Both the position numbers and the translations under genes were made by a program. Positions 48,855 to 57,294 of a DNA stretch of 64,000 nucleotides are shown here, one piece after another. The notes under the pieces are model-generated. The model had not been told where the DNA came from and did not search any database. It saw only the letters and a program-made list of their open reading frames with translations. The DNA is taken from positions 131,670-195,669 of the forward strand of contig NHFY01000062.1 of assembly GCA_002170165.1 (NCBI GenBank). Direction: 5' to 3'. The first letter of the stretch is position 1, and each line of letters opens with the position of its first letter. This DNA is from Flavobacteriales bacterium TMED123. GTDB lineage: Bacteria; Bacteroidota; Bacteroidia; Flavobacteriales; BACL11.

Positions 48855-50069
48855 ATGCAAAAAGCTGCTTTTGACATAGCAATTGTTGGTGGGGGTATAG
48901 TTGGATTAGCTACTGCTTACCAAATACAGCAGGAATTTCCGAAATTAAATCTCATTATTTTAGAAAAAGAAAACGAACTTGCTTTTCATCAAACAGGAAG
49001 AAATTCAGGAGTTATTCATTCTGGGCTTTATTATAAACCGGGTACCCTAAGAGCTAAAAATTGTGTAAGTGGGCGAAAACAACTCATTGAATTTGCTAAA
49101 GCTAATAACATTGAGTATGATATTTGTGGAAAAATTGTTTTAGCTATAAATAAGCAGGAGGAAGAAAGATTAAAGTTTCTAAAAATAAATGGAGAGAAAA
49201 ATGGTTTAATTGGTTTGAAATTGCTTTCCTCCTATGAAATCAAGGAGATTGAACCTTATGTAGAGGGGGTTGCGGCTCTTTGGGTTCCCGAATCAGGGAT
49301 AATTAATTACAAGGCCGTTTGCAATAAACTTTCCAAACGCATAGTTGAAAGAAATCCGAATAGTAAAATAGCACTTAACACAAAACTGTTGGATATTGAT
49401 AATGAAACCTTGTTTTCAACAAAAGGCACCTTTAATGCAAAACATAGTATCTTTTGTGGCGGATTATTCTCCGATAGATTAGCTAAAAAAGACAAACTTA
49501 ACTTAGACATGGAGATTGTAGGTTTTAGAGGAGATTATTATCATTTGTCAGAAATTGCAAAAAGCAAAGTAAACAACCTGATTTATCCTGTTCCTAATCC
49601 TGAATTTCCTTTTTTAGGAGTCCATCTTACAAGAATGATTGATGGCTCTATTGAATGTGGTCCTAATGCGGTATTTACATTTAAAAGGGAGGGTTATCAA
49701 AAAACAGATTTTTCTTGGAGAGACACATTAGAAGCGCTTAGTTTTTCTGGCACTTGGAGGTTGTTCATAAATCATTGGAAATTTGGTTTAAATGAATATC
49801 GTAGAGCTTTTTCAAAAGTTTTATTTTTGAAAGAGCTAAAAAAAATGATTCCAACTTTGGAAATGAAAGATATAATTGAAAGTAGAAGTGGAGTGAGAGC
49901 AATGGCATTAGGAAAAGATGGAAAGATTATTGATGATTTCAAGATTGTTAAAAGTAAAAATAATCTACATGTTTTGAATGCACCTTCACCAGCTGCAACA
50001 GCATGTCTTGCTATTGGCGATCAGATTTTACAGCATGTAAAAAAGCACTTTAACCTAGAAATCAAATGA
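48855..50069 (+). CDS. lhgO: L-2-hydroxyglutarate oxidase/dehydrogenase
   Basis: An FAD enzyme of the DAO family, 404 residues, that oxidises L-2-hydroxyglutarate to 2-oxoglutarate; in E. coli electrons go to the membrane quinone pool. The dinucleotide-binding motif is IVGGGIVGLATA, followed by the family hallmark HQTGRNSGVIHSGLYYKPGTLRAK. The C terminus has SRSGVRAMA and the APSPAATACLAIG FAD-binding segment. It follows the cytochrome/YceI/DUF5777 genes on the same strand. Confidence 0.94.
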   Translation: MQKAAFDIAIVGGGIVGLATAYQIQQEFPKLNLIILEKENELAFHQTGRNSGVIHSGLYYKPGTLRAKNCVSGRKQLIEFAKANNIEYDICGKIVLAINKQEEERLKFLKINGEKNGLIGLKLLSSYEIKEIEPYVEGVAALWVPESGIINYKAVCNKLSKRIVERNPNSKIALNTKLLDIDNETLFSTKGTFNAKHSIFCGGLFSDRLAKKDKLNLDMEIVGFRGDYYHLSEIAKSKVNNLIYPVPNPEFPFLGVHLTRMIDGSIECGPNAVFTFKREGYQKTDFSWRDTLEALSFSGTWRLFINHWKFGLNEYRRAFSKVLFLKELKKMIPTLEMKDIIESRSGVRAMALGKDGKIIDDFKIVKSKNNLHVLNAPSPAATACLAIGDQILQHVKKHFNLEIK

Positions 50070-50620
50070 TAAAATTCTTAGGGTTATTGTCAAAAAAGAA
50101 AAAGATCTCTATCGAAAAAACGGCTAAACTGCTTGTTACAACTCTTGATGAGGTAATTGTAAATGGCTTTGTAGAGATTCAAGATTTTATAAATGACAAT
50201 AATAATTTAGAACGTAATCCCAACCTAACAGATAATGATATTAGGTGGTTTCGCTTAATTGTTTTTGTTGGTAATTTAAAAATCCTTCCTGATTTTTTTG
50301 ATGAAGATCAAGCAGAAAAGTTACATAACCAACTGTTAGATTTTATGGCTGAAAGAATTACTGGAGAAAATGAAATCGCACTTGAACAATTGTCAGATTA
50401 TTGCACTTATTTAGATGAATTGTTGCGAAAATCGGACAATTGCATAGCAGCAATGGCGACAGCTTTATTTGATAAATATAATATTAATGATTTTCAGGTT
50501 AATTTGTTTAAAAGAAAGAATGAGCCTAATCCTGTTTTTTTTCAGGAGCTTAAAAACTTAATAACACACTTTATTTGGAATTGGGAAGACTTTCTTTCCA
50601 AACACAAAGTGGTAGCCTAA
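50066..50620 (+). CDS. Hypothetical protein of unknown function
   Basis: A 184-residue protein I do not recognise. It has no signal peptide or membrane segment, is mostly predicted helical by eye, and is acidic, with a basic start (LSKKKKISIEK). Its ATG overlaps the lhgO stop by 4 bases (ATGA), so it is probably co-translated with that gene. Its last 4 bases overlap the convergent purB end. Confidence 0.75.
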   Translation: MIKFLGLLSKKKKISIEKTAKLLVTTLDEVIVNGFVEIQDFINDNNNLERNPNLTDNDIRWFRLIVFVGNLKILPDFFDEDQAEKLHNQLLDFMAERITGENEIALEQLSDYCTYLDELLRKSDNCIAAMATALFDKYNINDFQVNLFKRKNEPNPVFFQELKNLITHFIWNWEDFLSKHKVVA

Positions 50621-51960
50621 ATTCCAGTATAGTTAAAAGGTGTAATTGATAACAGCTCTTGTTTTACTTCTTCTGAAACGTCTAAGCCATTTATAAAATT
50701 AGCAATGCTTTCAGCATTTATTCTACTATTGGTTCTAGTTAAATCTTTTAATGTTTCGTAAGGGTTTGAGAAACCTTCTCTTCTTAAAAGAGTCTGAATT
50801 GCTTCTGCCACAACTGCCCAGTTTTCTTCCAAATCAGCATCTATTTTTTGTTGGTTTAACATGAGTTTGTCTAATCCTTTTTCTAGAGATGAGAATGCAA
50901 TAATAGTGTGTGCGAATGGAACGCCAATATTTCTCAAGACAGTGCTATCAGTCAAATCTCTTTGTAAGCGAGAGATAGGTAGTTTTGGTGATAAGAAGCT
51001 AAAAACAGCATTTGCCATTGCTAAATTCCCTTCTGCATTTTCAAAATCAATAGGATTCACTTTGTGTGGCATTGCTGATGAACCTACTTCTCCCTTTTTG
51101 ATTTTTTGTTTGAAATAATCCATGGAGACATAAGTCCAGATATCTTTTGCAAAATCAATCAAGATGGTATTGATTCTACTTAGATTATCCATTAGTGCCG
51201 CCAAATTATCGTAATGTTCAATTTGGGTTGTGGTTTGTTGTCTTTTTAAGCCTAATGCCGAATGCGTAAATTCATTTGCAAAACTTACCCAATCAATATT
51301 TGGAAATGCAATATGATGTGCATTAAAATTGCCAGTAGCACCACCAAATTTTGCAGTAAAAGGAATTTTTTCTAGTAATTTAAGTTGATTTTCTATGCGT
51401 TCTTGAAAAACTTTCACTTCTTTACCTAGTCTTGTTGGTGATGCGGCTTGTCCGTGAGTTCTGGCAAGCATAGCAACATCTTTCCACTTTTTTATTTTTT
51501 CTTCTAATTTCTCAATAAGCACTTTAAGATGAGGAAGGTAATTTTCTTCCATAGCGTTCTTTACAGAAAGTGGTACAGCTGTATTATTAATATCTTGAGA
51601 GGTAAGACCAAAGTGGATAAACTCCTTAAACTCTTGCAATCCCAACTCGTCAAATTTTTCTTTAATGAAATATTCTACTGCTTTTACATCATGATTTGTA
51701 GTGGCTTCAATGTTTTTTATTCTTTCAGCATCTTTTGAAGAAAAAGTAGCATACAATTTTCTTAAGTCTGAGAATTTATCAGCTGGAAAATGACCCAATT
51801 GTAGAATTGAACTATTGCAAAGTGCAATAAAGTATTCTATTTCAACCAAAAGTCTATATTTAATAAGAGCTTCTTCAGAAAAATACTGCTTCAAACTTTC
51901 AGTTTTCCTGCTGTACCTTCCATCAATTGGTGATATTGCCGATAATGCAGTAAATGCCAT
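50617..51960 (-). CDS. purB: Adenylosuccinate lyase
   Basis: Acts twice in purine synthesis, splitting SAICAR and adenylosuccinate with release of fumarate. It has 447 residues of the fumarase/aspartase superfamily. The start reads ALSAISPIDGRYSRKTE, the first catalytic region has TSQDINNTAV and ARTHGQAASPTRLGKE, and the superfamily signature is GSSAMPHKVNP. It resembles the E. coli-type PurB. A -7 promoter box lies 22 bases upstream. Confidence 0.98.
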   Translation of the reverse strand: MAFTALSAISPIDGRYSRKTESLKQYFSEEALIKYRLLVEIEYFIALCNSSILQLGHFPADKFSDLRKLYATFSSKDAERIKNIEATTNHDVKAVEYFIKEKFDELGLQEFKEFIHFGLTSQDINNTAVPLSVKNAMEENYLPHLKVLIEKLEEKIKKWKDVAMLARTHGQAASPTRLGKEVKVFQERIENQLKLLEKIPFTAKFGGATGNFNAHHIAFPNIDWVSFANEFTHSALGLKRQQTTTQIEHYDNLAALMDNLSRINTILIDFAKDIWTYVSMDYFKQKIKKGEVGSSAMPHKVNPIDFENAEGNLAMANAVFSFLSPKLPISRLQRDLTDSTVLRNIGVPFAHTIIAFSSLEKGLDKLMLNQQKIDADLEENWAVVAEAIQTLLRREGFSNPYETLKDLTRTNSRINAESIANFINGLDVSEEVKQELLSITPFNYTGI

Positions 51961-51982
51961 TTTTTCACTTTTTTTGTAGACG

Positions 51983-51990
51983 CAAATTTA
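51983..51990 (-). promoter_or_regulatory. -7 box of purB
   Basis: On the minus strand TAAATTTG matches TAnnTTTG and ends 22 bases before the purB ATG. A -33 box is not clear. Confidence 0.45.
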
Positions 51991-52060
51991 CTAAATATTT
52001 GGACAAGAGATCTGATTTTTGAAATCATAAATGAATGCTATTTCGCTACCATTCTTTTGC

Positions 52061-52068
52061 TATTTTTG
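52061..52068 (+). promoter_or_regulatory. -7 box of the DUF456 gene
   Basis: TATTTTTG matches TAnnTTTG and lies 4 bases before the ATG at 52073, so the transcript may be leaderless. Pattern match only. Confidence 0.4.
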
Positions 52069-52072
52069 AAAA

Positions 52073-52561
52073 ATGGATTTCTTAATACTAATATTTGTCA
52101 TATTACTTTTAATTATTGGGCTTGCTGGATGTATAATTCCAGCTTTGCCAGGACCTCCAATTTCTTTTTTAGGCTTACTCCTTTTTCACTTTTTTACTTT
52201 ACACCACATGAACACTAATACGTTATGGTTGTTAGCAGTAGTTGTAAGTGTTATTACTTTTTTAGATTATTGGCTGCAAGTATATGGTGTTAAAAAGTTT
52301 GGAGGAGGGAAAAAAGCAATAAATGGAACGATTGTTGGGTTAATCTTGGGACTTTTTATTTTCCCTCCTTTTGGAGTTATTATTGGTCCATTTATTGGTG
52401 CATTTATTGGCGCAAAAACTGAGGAAAAAGAAGATTCATCTCGAGCCATAAAAATTGCATTAGGTGCACTTGCAGGATTTTTGGGAGGTACTATTCTGAA
52501 ATTTGCCGTAAGTATTTATATTACTATATTAGTTATCAATCAATTCTTTTTAATATTCTGA
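52073..52561 (+). CDS. DUF456 family membrane protein
   Basis: A 162-residue inner-membrane protein with three to four hydrophobic segments. The family pattern is clear: GLAGCIIPALPGPPISFLGLLL, a central LDYWLQVYGVKKFGGGKKAINGT loop, the glycine-rich FPPFGVIIGPFIGAFIGA hairpin, and ALAGFLGGTILKFAVS. Its function is unknown. Its stop overlaps the mqnA start by one base (TGATG). Confidence 0.9.
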   Translation: MDFLILIFVILLLIIGLAGCIIPALPGPPISFLGLLLFHFFTLHHMNTNTLWLLAVVVSVITFLDYWLQVYGVKKFGGGKKAINGTIVGLILGLFIFPPFGVIIGPFIGAFIGAKTEEKEDSSRAIKIALGALAGFLGGTILKFAVSIYITILVINQFFLIF

Positions 52562-53298
52562 TGAGACATAAGCTTTCAGTTGTTTCTTATCTTAATACGA
52601 TACCATTTGTGTATGGGTTGCAACAATCTACTTTTGGTAATAAACTTGATATCAGTTTGGACATACCTTCTGCTTGTGCAGAAAAATTAATTCACGGAAA
52701 TGTGGATATTGGTTTAGTGCCGATTGTGGTGTTAAAACAAATGCAAAACGCTCAAATTATTTCAAATTATTGTATAGGTGCTAATGGAGCTGTTGATACA
52801 GTTTGTCTTTTTTCTAATGAGCCAATTTATAAAATTGAAAGCATTTCACTCGATTACCAATCGATAACTTCAGTAGCGCTTTTGAAAATTTTACTTAATG
52901 AATATTGGAGGATTTCTCCTGAACTATTGCCGTCAAGATCCGGCTATGAGGATGAAATTAAGGGCAAAAAAGCTGGATTAATAATTGGTGATAGGGCTTT
53001 TCAGTATCAAAACAAATTTGATTATAATTATGATTTAGCTGAGATATGGAAATTACATACAGGATTGCCCTTTGTTTTTGCTTGTTGGATTTCTAATATG
53101 AAACTGGATCATAATTTTCAAATTGAATTTAATAAAGCCTTAAGTTTTGGTATCAATAATATTGAGAAGGCAATTGGAGCAGCAGTTGAGATTTATAGCC
53201 ATTGTAAAAATCCTACTGACTATCTAAATAATAAAATTTCGTACCAATTGAATTCTCAGAAAAGAAAAGCAATGCACGTTTTTTTGGAAAAAATCTAA
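52561..53298 (+). CDS. mqnA: Chorismate dehydratase MqnA (futalosine pathway)
   Basis: First enzyme of the futalosine route to menaquinone, making 3-enolpyruvylbenzoate from chorismate; 245 residues with a periplasmic-binding-protein fold but no signal peptide. SYLNTIPFVYGL, PSACAEKLIHGNVDIGLVPI, SRSGYEDEIKGKKAGLIIGDRA and WKLHTGLPFVFACW are family hallmarks. It implies menaquinone as the respiratory quinone. Other mqn genes are not in the window. Its end overlaps the convergent DUF6438 gene by 4 bases. Confidence 0.94.
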   Translation: MRHKLSVVSYLNTIPFVYGLQQSTFGNKLDISLDIPSACAEKLIHGNVDIGLVPIVVLKQMQNAQIISNYCIGANGAVDTVCLFSNEPIYKIESISLDYQSITSVALLKILLNEYWRISPELLPSRSGYEDEIKGKKAGLIIGDRAFQYQNKFDYNYDLAEIWKLHTGLPFVFACWISNMKLDHNFQIEFNKALSFGINNIEKAIGAAVEIYSHCKNPTDYLNNKISYQLNSQKRKAMHVFLEKI

Positions 53299-53762
53299 TC
53301 TGTTAATTTCTTCATTCTTCTGTAATCTATACATCCATCTACCAAACTTTCAAACTCCTTGAGTTTTTTTGGGGCACCATAGTAATCAATAATTTTCTTC
53401 TTTTGCTTATCCTTTTGAATGAAAACTATGGTTTTAGGCAAGTCGGTTATATTTGCAGTATATTTATCTTCCATTTCAAAAAATCCAATTTCAACAGCCC
53501 TTTTTAGGATATAATTAGTAGTTTTTTTACTAACGGAAAACTCATAATCTCCCAAATAATCTACAAAGCGTTCTCCATGATAAAAAGCAGAGCCATCAGA
53601 ATATATTTCTATTTTATAAATAGGGCAAGTGCCATAGCACGCAGTCCTTTCTAGAGTAATAATTAGTTCTCTTTTTTCTTTCTTTACTTTTGATTTTATG
53701 CTTTTTTTACTGCTTCCACAAGCAAAAAGTGCAAAAAGTAAAATCAAAGGGAACCACCTCAT
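53295..53762 (-). CDS. DUF6438 lipoprotein
   Basis: A 155-residue lipoprotein: signal MRWFPLILLFALFACG, with Cys15 as the acylation site, then a Lys/Ser linker. The conserved DUF6438 motif is RTACYGTCPIYKIEIYSDG, whose two Cys lie 4 apart. The core ends around DGCIDYRRMKKL. Function is unknown. It follows yidC with a one-base overlap and ends convergent with mqnA. Confidence 0.87.
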   Translation of the reverse strand: MRWFPLILLFALFACGSSKKSIKSKVKKEKRELIITLERTACYGTCPIYKIEIYSDGSAFYHGERFVDYLGDYEFSVSKKTTNYILKRAVEIGFFEMEDKYTANITDLPKTIVFIQKDKQKKKIIDYYGAPKKLKEFESLVDGCIDYRRMKKLTD

Positions 53763-55582
53763 TATTTCTTCTGCCTATTTCTCATTTGTTGCTCTTGCCT
53801 TCTTTGCATCTCTTCTAGCTTCTTCTGAAACTTAGATTTTGGTTTAGCCGGTTTCTTTTTATTGGCTTCAATTTGTGTCATTATCGCGTCTTCATCAATA
53901 AAGCGTTTCATAAAGTATTGTTGCCCGAAAGTAATCATATTAGCTAAGAAATAATAATAAGAAAGTGCAGCTGCATAGTTGTTAAAAAATCCTAAGAACA
54001 TAACAGGCATAAGGTACATCATCCATTTCATTTGAGCCATTTGCCCTCCCATAGCTTGGGTATTCATTCTAGTATAAAGTATTGTAGAAACAGCCATCAA
54101 AAGTGTAAATAGACTCACATGAGCCCCATAAAAAGGAATCTCAAATGGTAGGCTCGTAATTGAATCATAAGAAGATAAATCATCTGCCCAAAGGAAACTT
54201 TTTTGCCTTAACTCAATAGAGGCAGGAAAAAAACGAAACATGGCAATTAAAATAGGAAATTGAAAAAGCATAGGTAAACAGCCGCCCATAGGATTTACTC
54301 CTGCTTTTCTGTAAAGTGCCATGGTTTCTTGCTGCACCTTCATAGGGTCTTTCTTATTATGCTTTTCACTAATTTTATCAATCTCTGGTTTCAGTACTTT
54401 CATTTTTGCTTGTGAGAGATAGGCTTTGTAAGTAAAAGGAGAAAGTACTAATTTTATGATAATAGTAAGCAGTAAAATGATGAGTCCGTAATTACTCATG
54501 TATTTGCTTAAAAAATCAAAGATATTGATAATAATATATTGATTAACCCACCCAAAAATTCCCCATCCAAGAGGAATTAATTCTTCAAACCCAGCATTGT
54601 AGGACTTTAATATTTTATAATGATTTGGCCCAAAATAGAATTGAAAATTGAGTTGTTCTTTGTTTTTATGCTTGTATGGTAATTCAAATTGAGCACTTAA
54701 ATCCTTAATGTATTTGGAGTTTTCCTTTTTTTTAGAAGATAGATAGGTAGGTTTTTCAAAACCATCTTGCGAAATAAATATACAACTGAAAAATTGCTGC
54801 TTGAAAGCCACCCAATTCAGCTTTGATTTTATTTTTTCCTCATCAGAGGAGGTGAAGCTTAAATAATCAACTTCATCATCAGCACTATATTGGTATTGAA
54901 GGCCAGTATACATATCCTGATTCGATTTGCTTTTTTCAGTTTGTGGCGTTTTCATTTGCCAATGCAAATTCATGTAATTTACTCCAGATGGAATCAGCTT
55001 TTCCATTCCTACCAAATTGATGTCAAAATCTATTAAGTAATCATCAGAAATGGTATACACATATTCAATATAATGATTGGCGTCTACCAAAAGCTTCATG
55101 CTCAGTGAACTACCTTCATTTTTGCTTTCAAAGTAAAGCTCGCTAGTTTCTATCGCTTTTCCAGTCGAGAATTCCAGATTGAGTATGGAAGAATCTGCAT
55201 CAAAAAGCTGTAGCGGCAAACTATCATAAGTTTCAAATTCTTTCAATAACACAGAGGTAATTCTTCCTCCTTTGTTGGAAAAAGTGATTTTCAGCTTATC
55301 GTTTTCTAAAAAAGATTCTGCCTCAACTCCCATTGCAGCATTTGCAAATACACCATACTGATTGATTTGTTGCTGTTTGACAATTGAGTCTACAATTGCA
55401 TCTGCAATTATTTCTGTGTCGTTTTGCTGAAGTGTAGATTCAGTATTTTCACTAGTAAATACTGCCGATTCTTGCTTTGCCGGTTCCACCTCTATTTGCG
55501 GAAAGAAATATGTATTAAAAATAATGAGAATAAATCCCATTAATAAAAGTCCTATTAACGAATTTTTATCGTATTGTTTCAT
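53762..55582 (-). CDS. yidC: Membrane protein insertase YidC
   Basis: Inserts and folds inner-membrane proteins with or without Sec; 606 residues. TM1 is near 8-27 (SLIGLLLMGFILIIFNTYFF). The large periplasmic beta domain spans ~60-340. The conserved core follows, with the positively charged groove region in IIIKLVLSPFTYKAYLSQAK and NPMGGCLPMLFQFPILIAMF. A basic Arg/Gln/Lys tail ends it. Its ATG overlaps the pyrG stop by one base. Confidence 0.98.
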   Translation of the reverse strand: MKQYDKNSLIGLLLMGFILIIFNTYFFPQIEVEPAKQESAVFTSENTESTLQQNDTEIIADAIVDSIVKQQQINQYGVFANAAMGVEAESFLENDKLKITFSNKGGRITSVLLKEFETYDSLPLQLFDADSSILNLEFSTGKAIETSELYFESKNEGSSLSMKLLVDANHYIEYVYTISDDYLIDFDINLVGMEKLIPSGVNYMNLHWQMKTPQTEKSKSNQDMYTGLQYQYSADDEVDYLSFTSSDEEKIKSKLNWVAFKQQFFSCIFISQDGFEKPTYLSSKKKENSKYIKDLSAQFELPYKHKNKEQLNFQFYFGPNHYKILKSYNAGFEELIPLGWGIFGWVNQYIIINIFDFLSKYMSNYGLIILLLTIIIKLVLSPFTYKAYLSQAKMKVLKPEIDKISEKHNKKDPMKVQQETMALYRKAGVNPMGGCLPMLFQFPILIAMFRFFPASIELRQKSFLWADDLSSYDSITSLPFEIPFYGAHVSLFTLLMAVSTILYTRMNTQAMGGQMAQMKWMMYLMPVMFLGFFNNYAAALSYYYFLANMITFGQQYFMKRFIDEDAIMTQIEANKKKPAKPKSKFQKKLEEMQRRQEQQMRNRQKK

Positions 55583-57195
55583 TACTTCTTCTGATTAAGA
55601 CAAGCTTTCAAAAAATGAATAAAAAGTGGATGAGGATTAGACACTGTACTTTTGTATTCTGGATGGAATTGCACGCCTACAAACCAAGGATGATTGTTAA
55701 TTTCAACTATCTCAACCAAATTACTTTTAGGGTTTATTCCAGTTGCATTCATTCCGGCTTTCTCAAACTTTTCTAAATAAGTATTATTGAATTCGTATCT
55801 GTGTCTGTGCCTTTCTTTTGTGGCTTTTTGATTGTATGCTTTTCTTGTTTTTGAGCCACTTTTTATATCGCAAGGGTATTCACCTAATCTCATGGTACCT
55901 CCTTTATTGATGATTTTAGTTTGTTCTTGCATCAAATCAATAACTGGAAATTTTGTTTTTGAATCAATCTCTGTTGTGTGTGCGGTTTTCATTCCTAATA
56001 CATTTCTAGCAAATTCAATTACGGCACATTGCATCCCAAGACAAATGCCAAAAAATGGGATGCTGTTTTCCCTTACATATTTAATTCCTGCAATTTTACC
56101 TTCAATTCCTCTATCGCCAAAACCAGGAGCAACTAAAATTCCATCTAAGTTTTGTAATTCTTTTTTTACATTCTTAGTATCTATACTTTCAGCATGAATC
56201 CATTTTACTTCTACTTCGCAATTATGGTTTGCACCAGCATGAATTAAGGCTTCCGAAATGGATTTGTAAGAATCTTTCAGTTCGATATATTTTCCAATCA
56301 ACCCGATTTTAACTTTTTCCTTAGGATTCTGTAACTTTTTCAAGAAATTATTCCAATTATCAAGGTTTAATTTAGTAGCATGATTCAAATTCAATTTTTT
56401 CAAAACCACTTTATCCAAACCTTCATCTAACATTTTAATTGGCACTTCATAGATAGAATCCACATCAATAGATTCAATTACAGCATCTTTCCCCACATTA
56501 CAGAATAGCGCTATTTTTCTTTTAATATTTGCATCCAAATGATGTTCAGTTCTACAGACCAGTACATCTGGCTGAATCCCAGACTCCAATAGTGTTTTTA
56601 CCGAATGTTGAGTAGGTTTTGTTTTTAATTCTCCTGATGCTTTCAAGAATGGGATTAAAGTAAGATGAATAAACAAAGCATCATCTTCTAGTTCCCATTT
56701 AAGCTGACGAACCGCTTCAATGTAAGGTAATGATTCAATGTCTCCAACTGTTCCGCCAATTTCAGTAATTACAAAATCATATTTTTTAGTGTCTCCTAAG
56801 ATTTTGACACACCTTTTTATTTCATCAGTAATGTGTGGAATAATTTGTACAGTTTTCCCCAAATAGGCGCCCTCTCTTTCCTTGTTTATTACTGTTTGAT
56901 AAATTTTTCCAGTAGTAACATTATTGGCTTGTGAGGTTGGAGTGTTCAGGAACCTTTCATAATGCCCTAAATCCAAATCAGTTTCTGCACCATCTTCTGT
57001 AACATAGCACTCCCCATGTTCATAAGGGTTCATTGTTCCCGGATCCACATTAATGTAAGGATCTAACTTTTGAATGGTTACGGAATAACCTCTAGCAATC
57101 AATAATTTTCCTAATGATGCAGAAATGATGCCTTTACCTAATGAAGAGGTTACACCGCCTGTTACGAAAATGTATTTTGTAGCAGAAATGCTCAC
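55582..57195 (-). CDS. pyrG: CTP synthase
   Basis: Aminates UTP to CTP with glutamine and ATP; 537 residues. The synthetase domain has KYIFVTGGVTSSLGKGIISA (P-loop) and DPYINVDPGTMNPYEHGE. The glutaminase domain has nucleophile Cys385 in GICLGMQ and His511/Glu513 in QFHPEYKS. It heads the pyrG-yidC-DUF6438 group. Some pyrG genes are controlled by reiterative initiation at a G run, and nothing like that is evident here. Confidence 0.98.
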   Translation of the reverse strand: MSISATKYIFVTGGVTSSLGKGIISASLGKLLIARGYSVTIQKLDPYINVDPGTMNPYEHGECYVTEDGAETDLDLGHYERFLNTPTSQANNVTTGKIYQTVINKEREGAYLGKTVQIIPHITDEIKRCVKILGDTKKYDFVITEIGGTVGDIESLPYIEAVRQLKWELEDDALFIHLTLIPFLKASGELKTKPTQHSVKTLLESGIQPDVLVCRTEHHLDANIKRKIALFCNVGKDAVIESIDVDSIYEVPIKMLDEGLDKVVLKKLNLNHATKLNLDNWNNFLKKLQNPKEKVKIGLIGKYIELKDSYKSISEALIHAGANHNCEVEVKWIHAESIDTKNVKKELQNLDGILVAPGFGDRGIEGKIAGIKYVRENSIPFFGICLGMQCAVIEFARNVLGMKTAHTTEIDSKTKFPVIDLMQEQTKIINKGGTMRLGEYPCDIKSGSKTRKAYNQKATKERHRHRYEFNNTYLEKFEKAGMNATGINPKSNLVEIVEINNHPWFVGVQFHPEYKSTVSNPHPLFIHFLKACLNQKK

Positions 57196-57221
57196 AATTA
57201 TATAGCCATTTTAATTGTTGC

Positions 57222-57229
57222 CAAAAATA
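57222..57229 (-). promoter_or_regulatory. -7 box of the pyrG group
   Basis: On the minus strand TATTTTTG matches TAnnTTTG and ends 26 bases before the pyrG ATG. Confidence 0.45.
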
Positions 57230-57294
57230 CTATTTCAAGCCGATTATTTCGAACTTGATAATACTTTTTAATAAAATTTTTAAAATGTCAGAAA

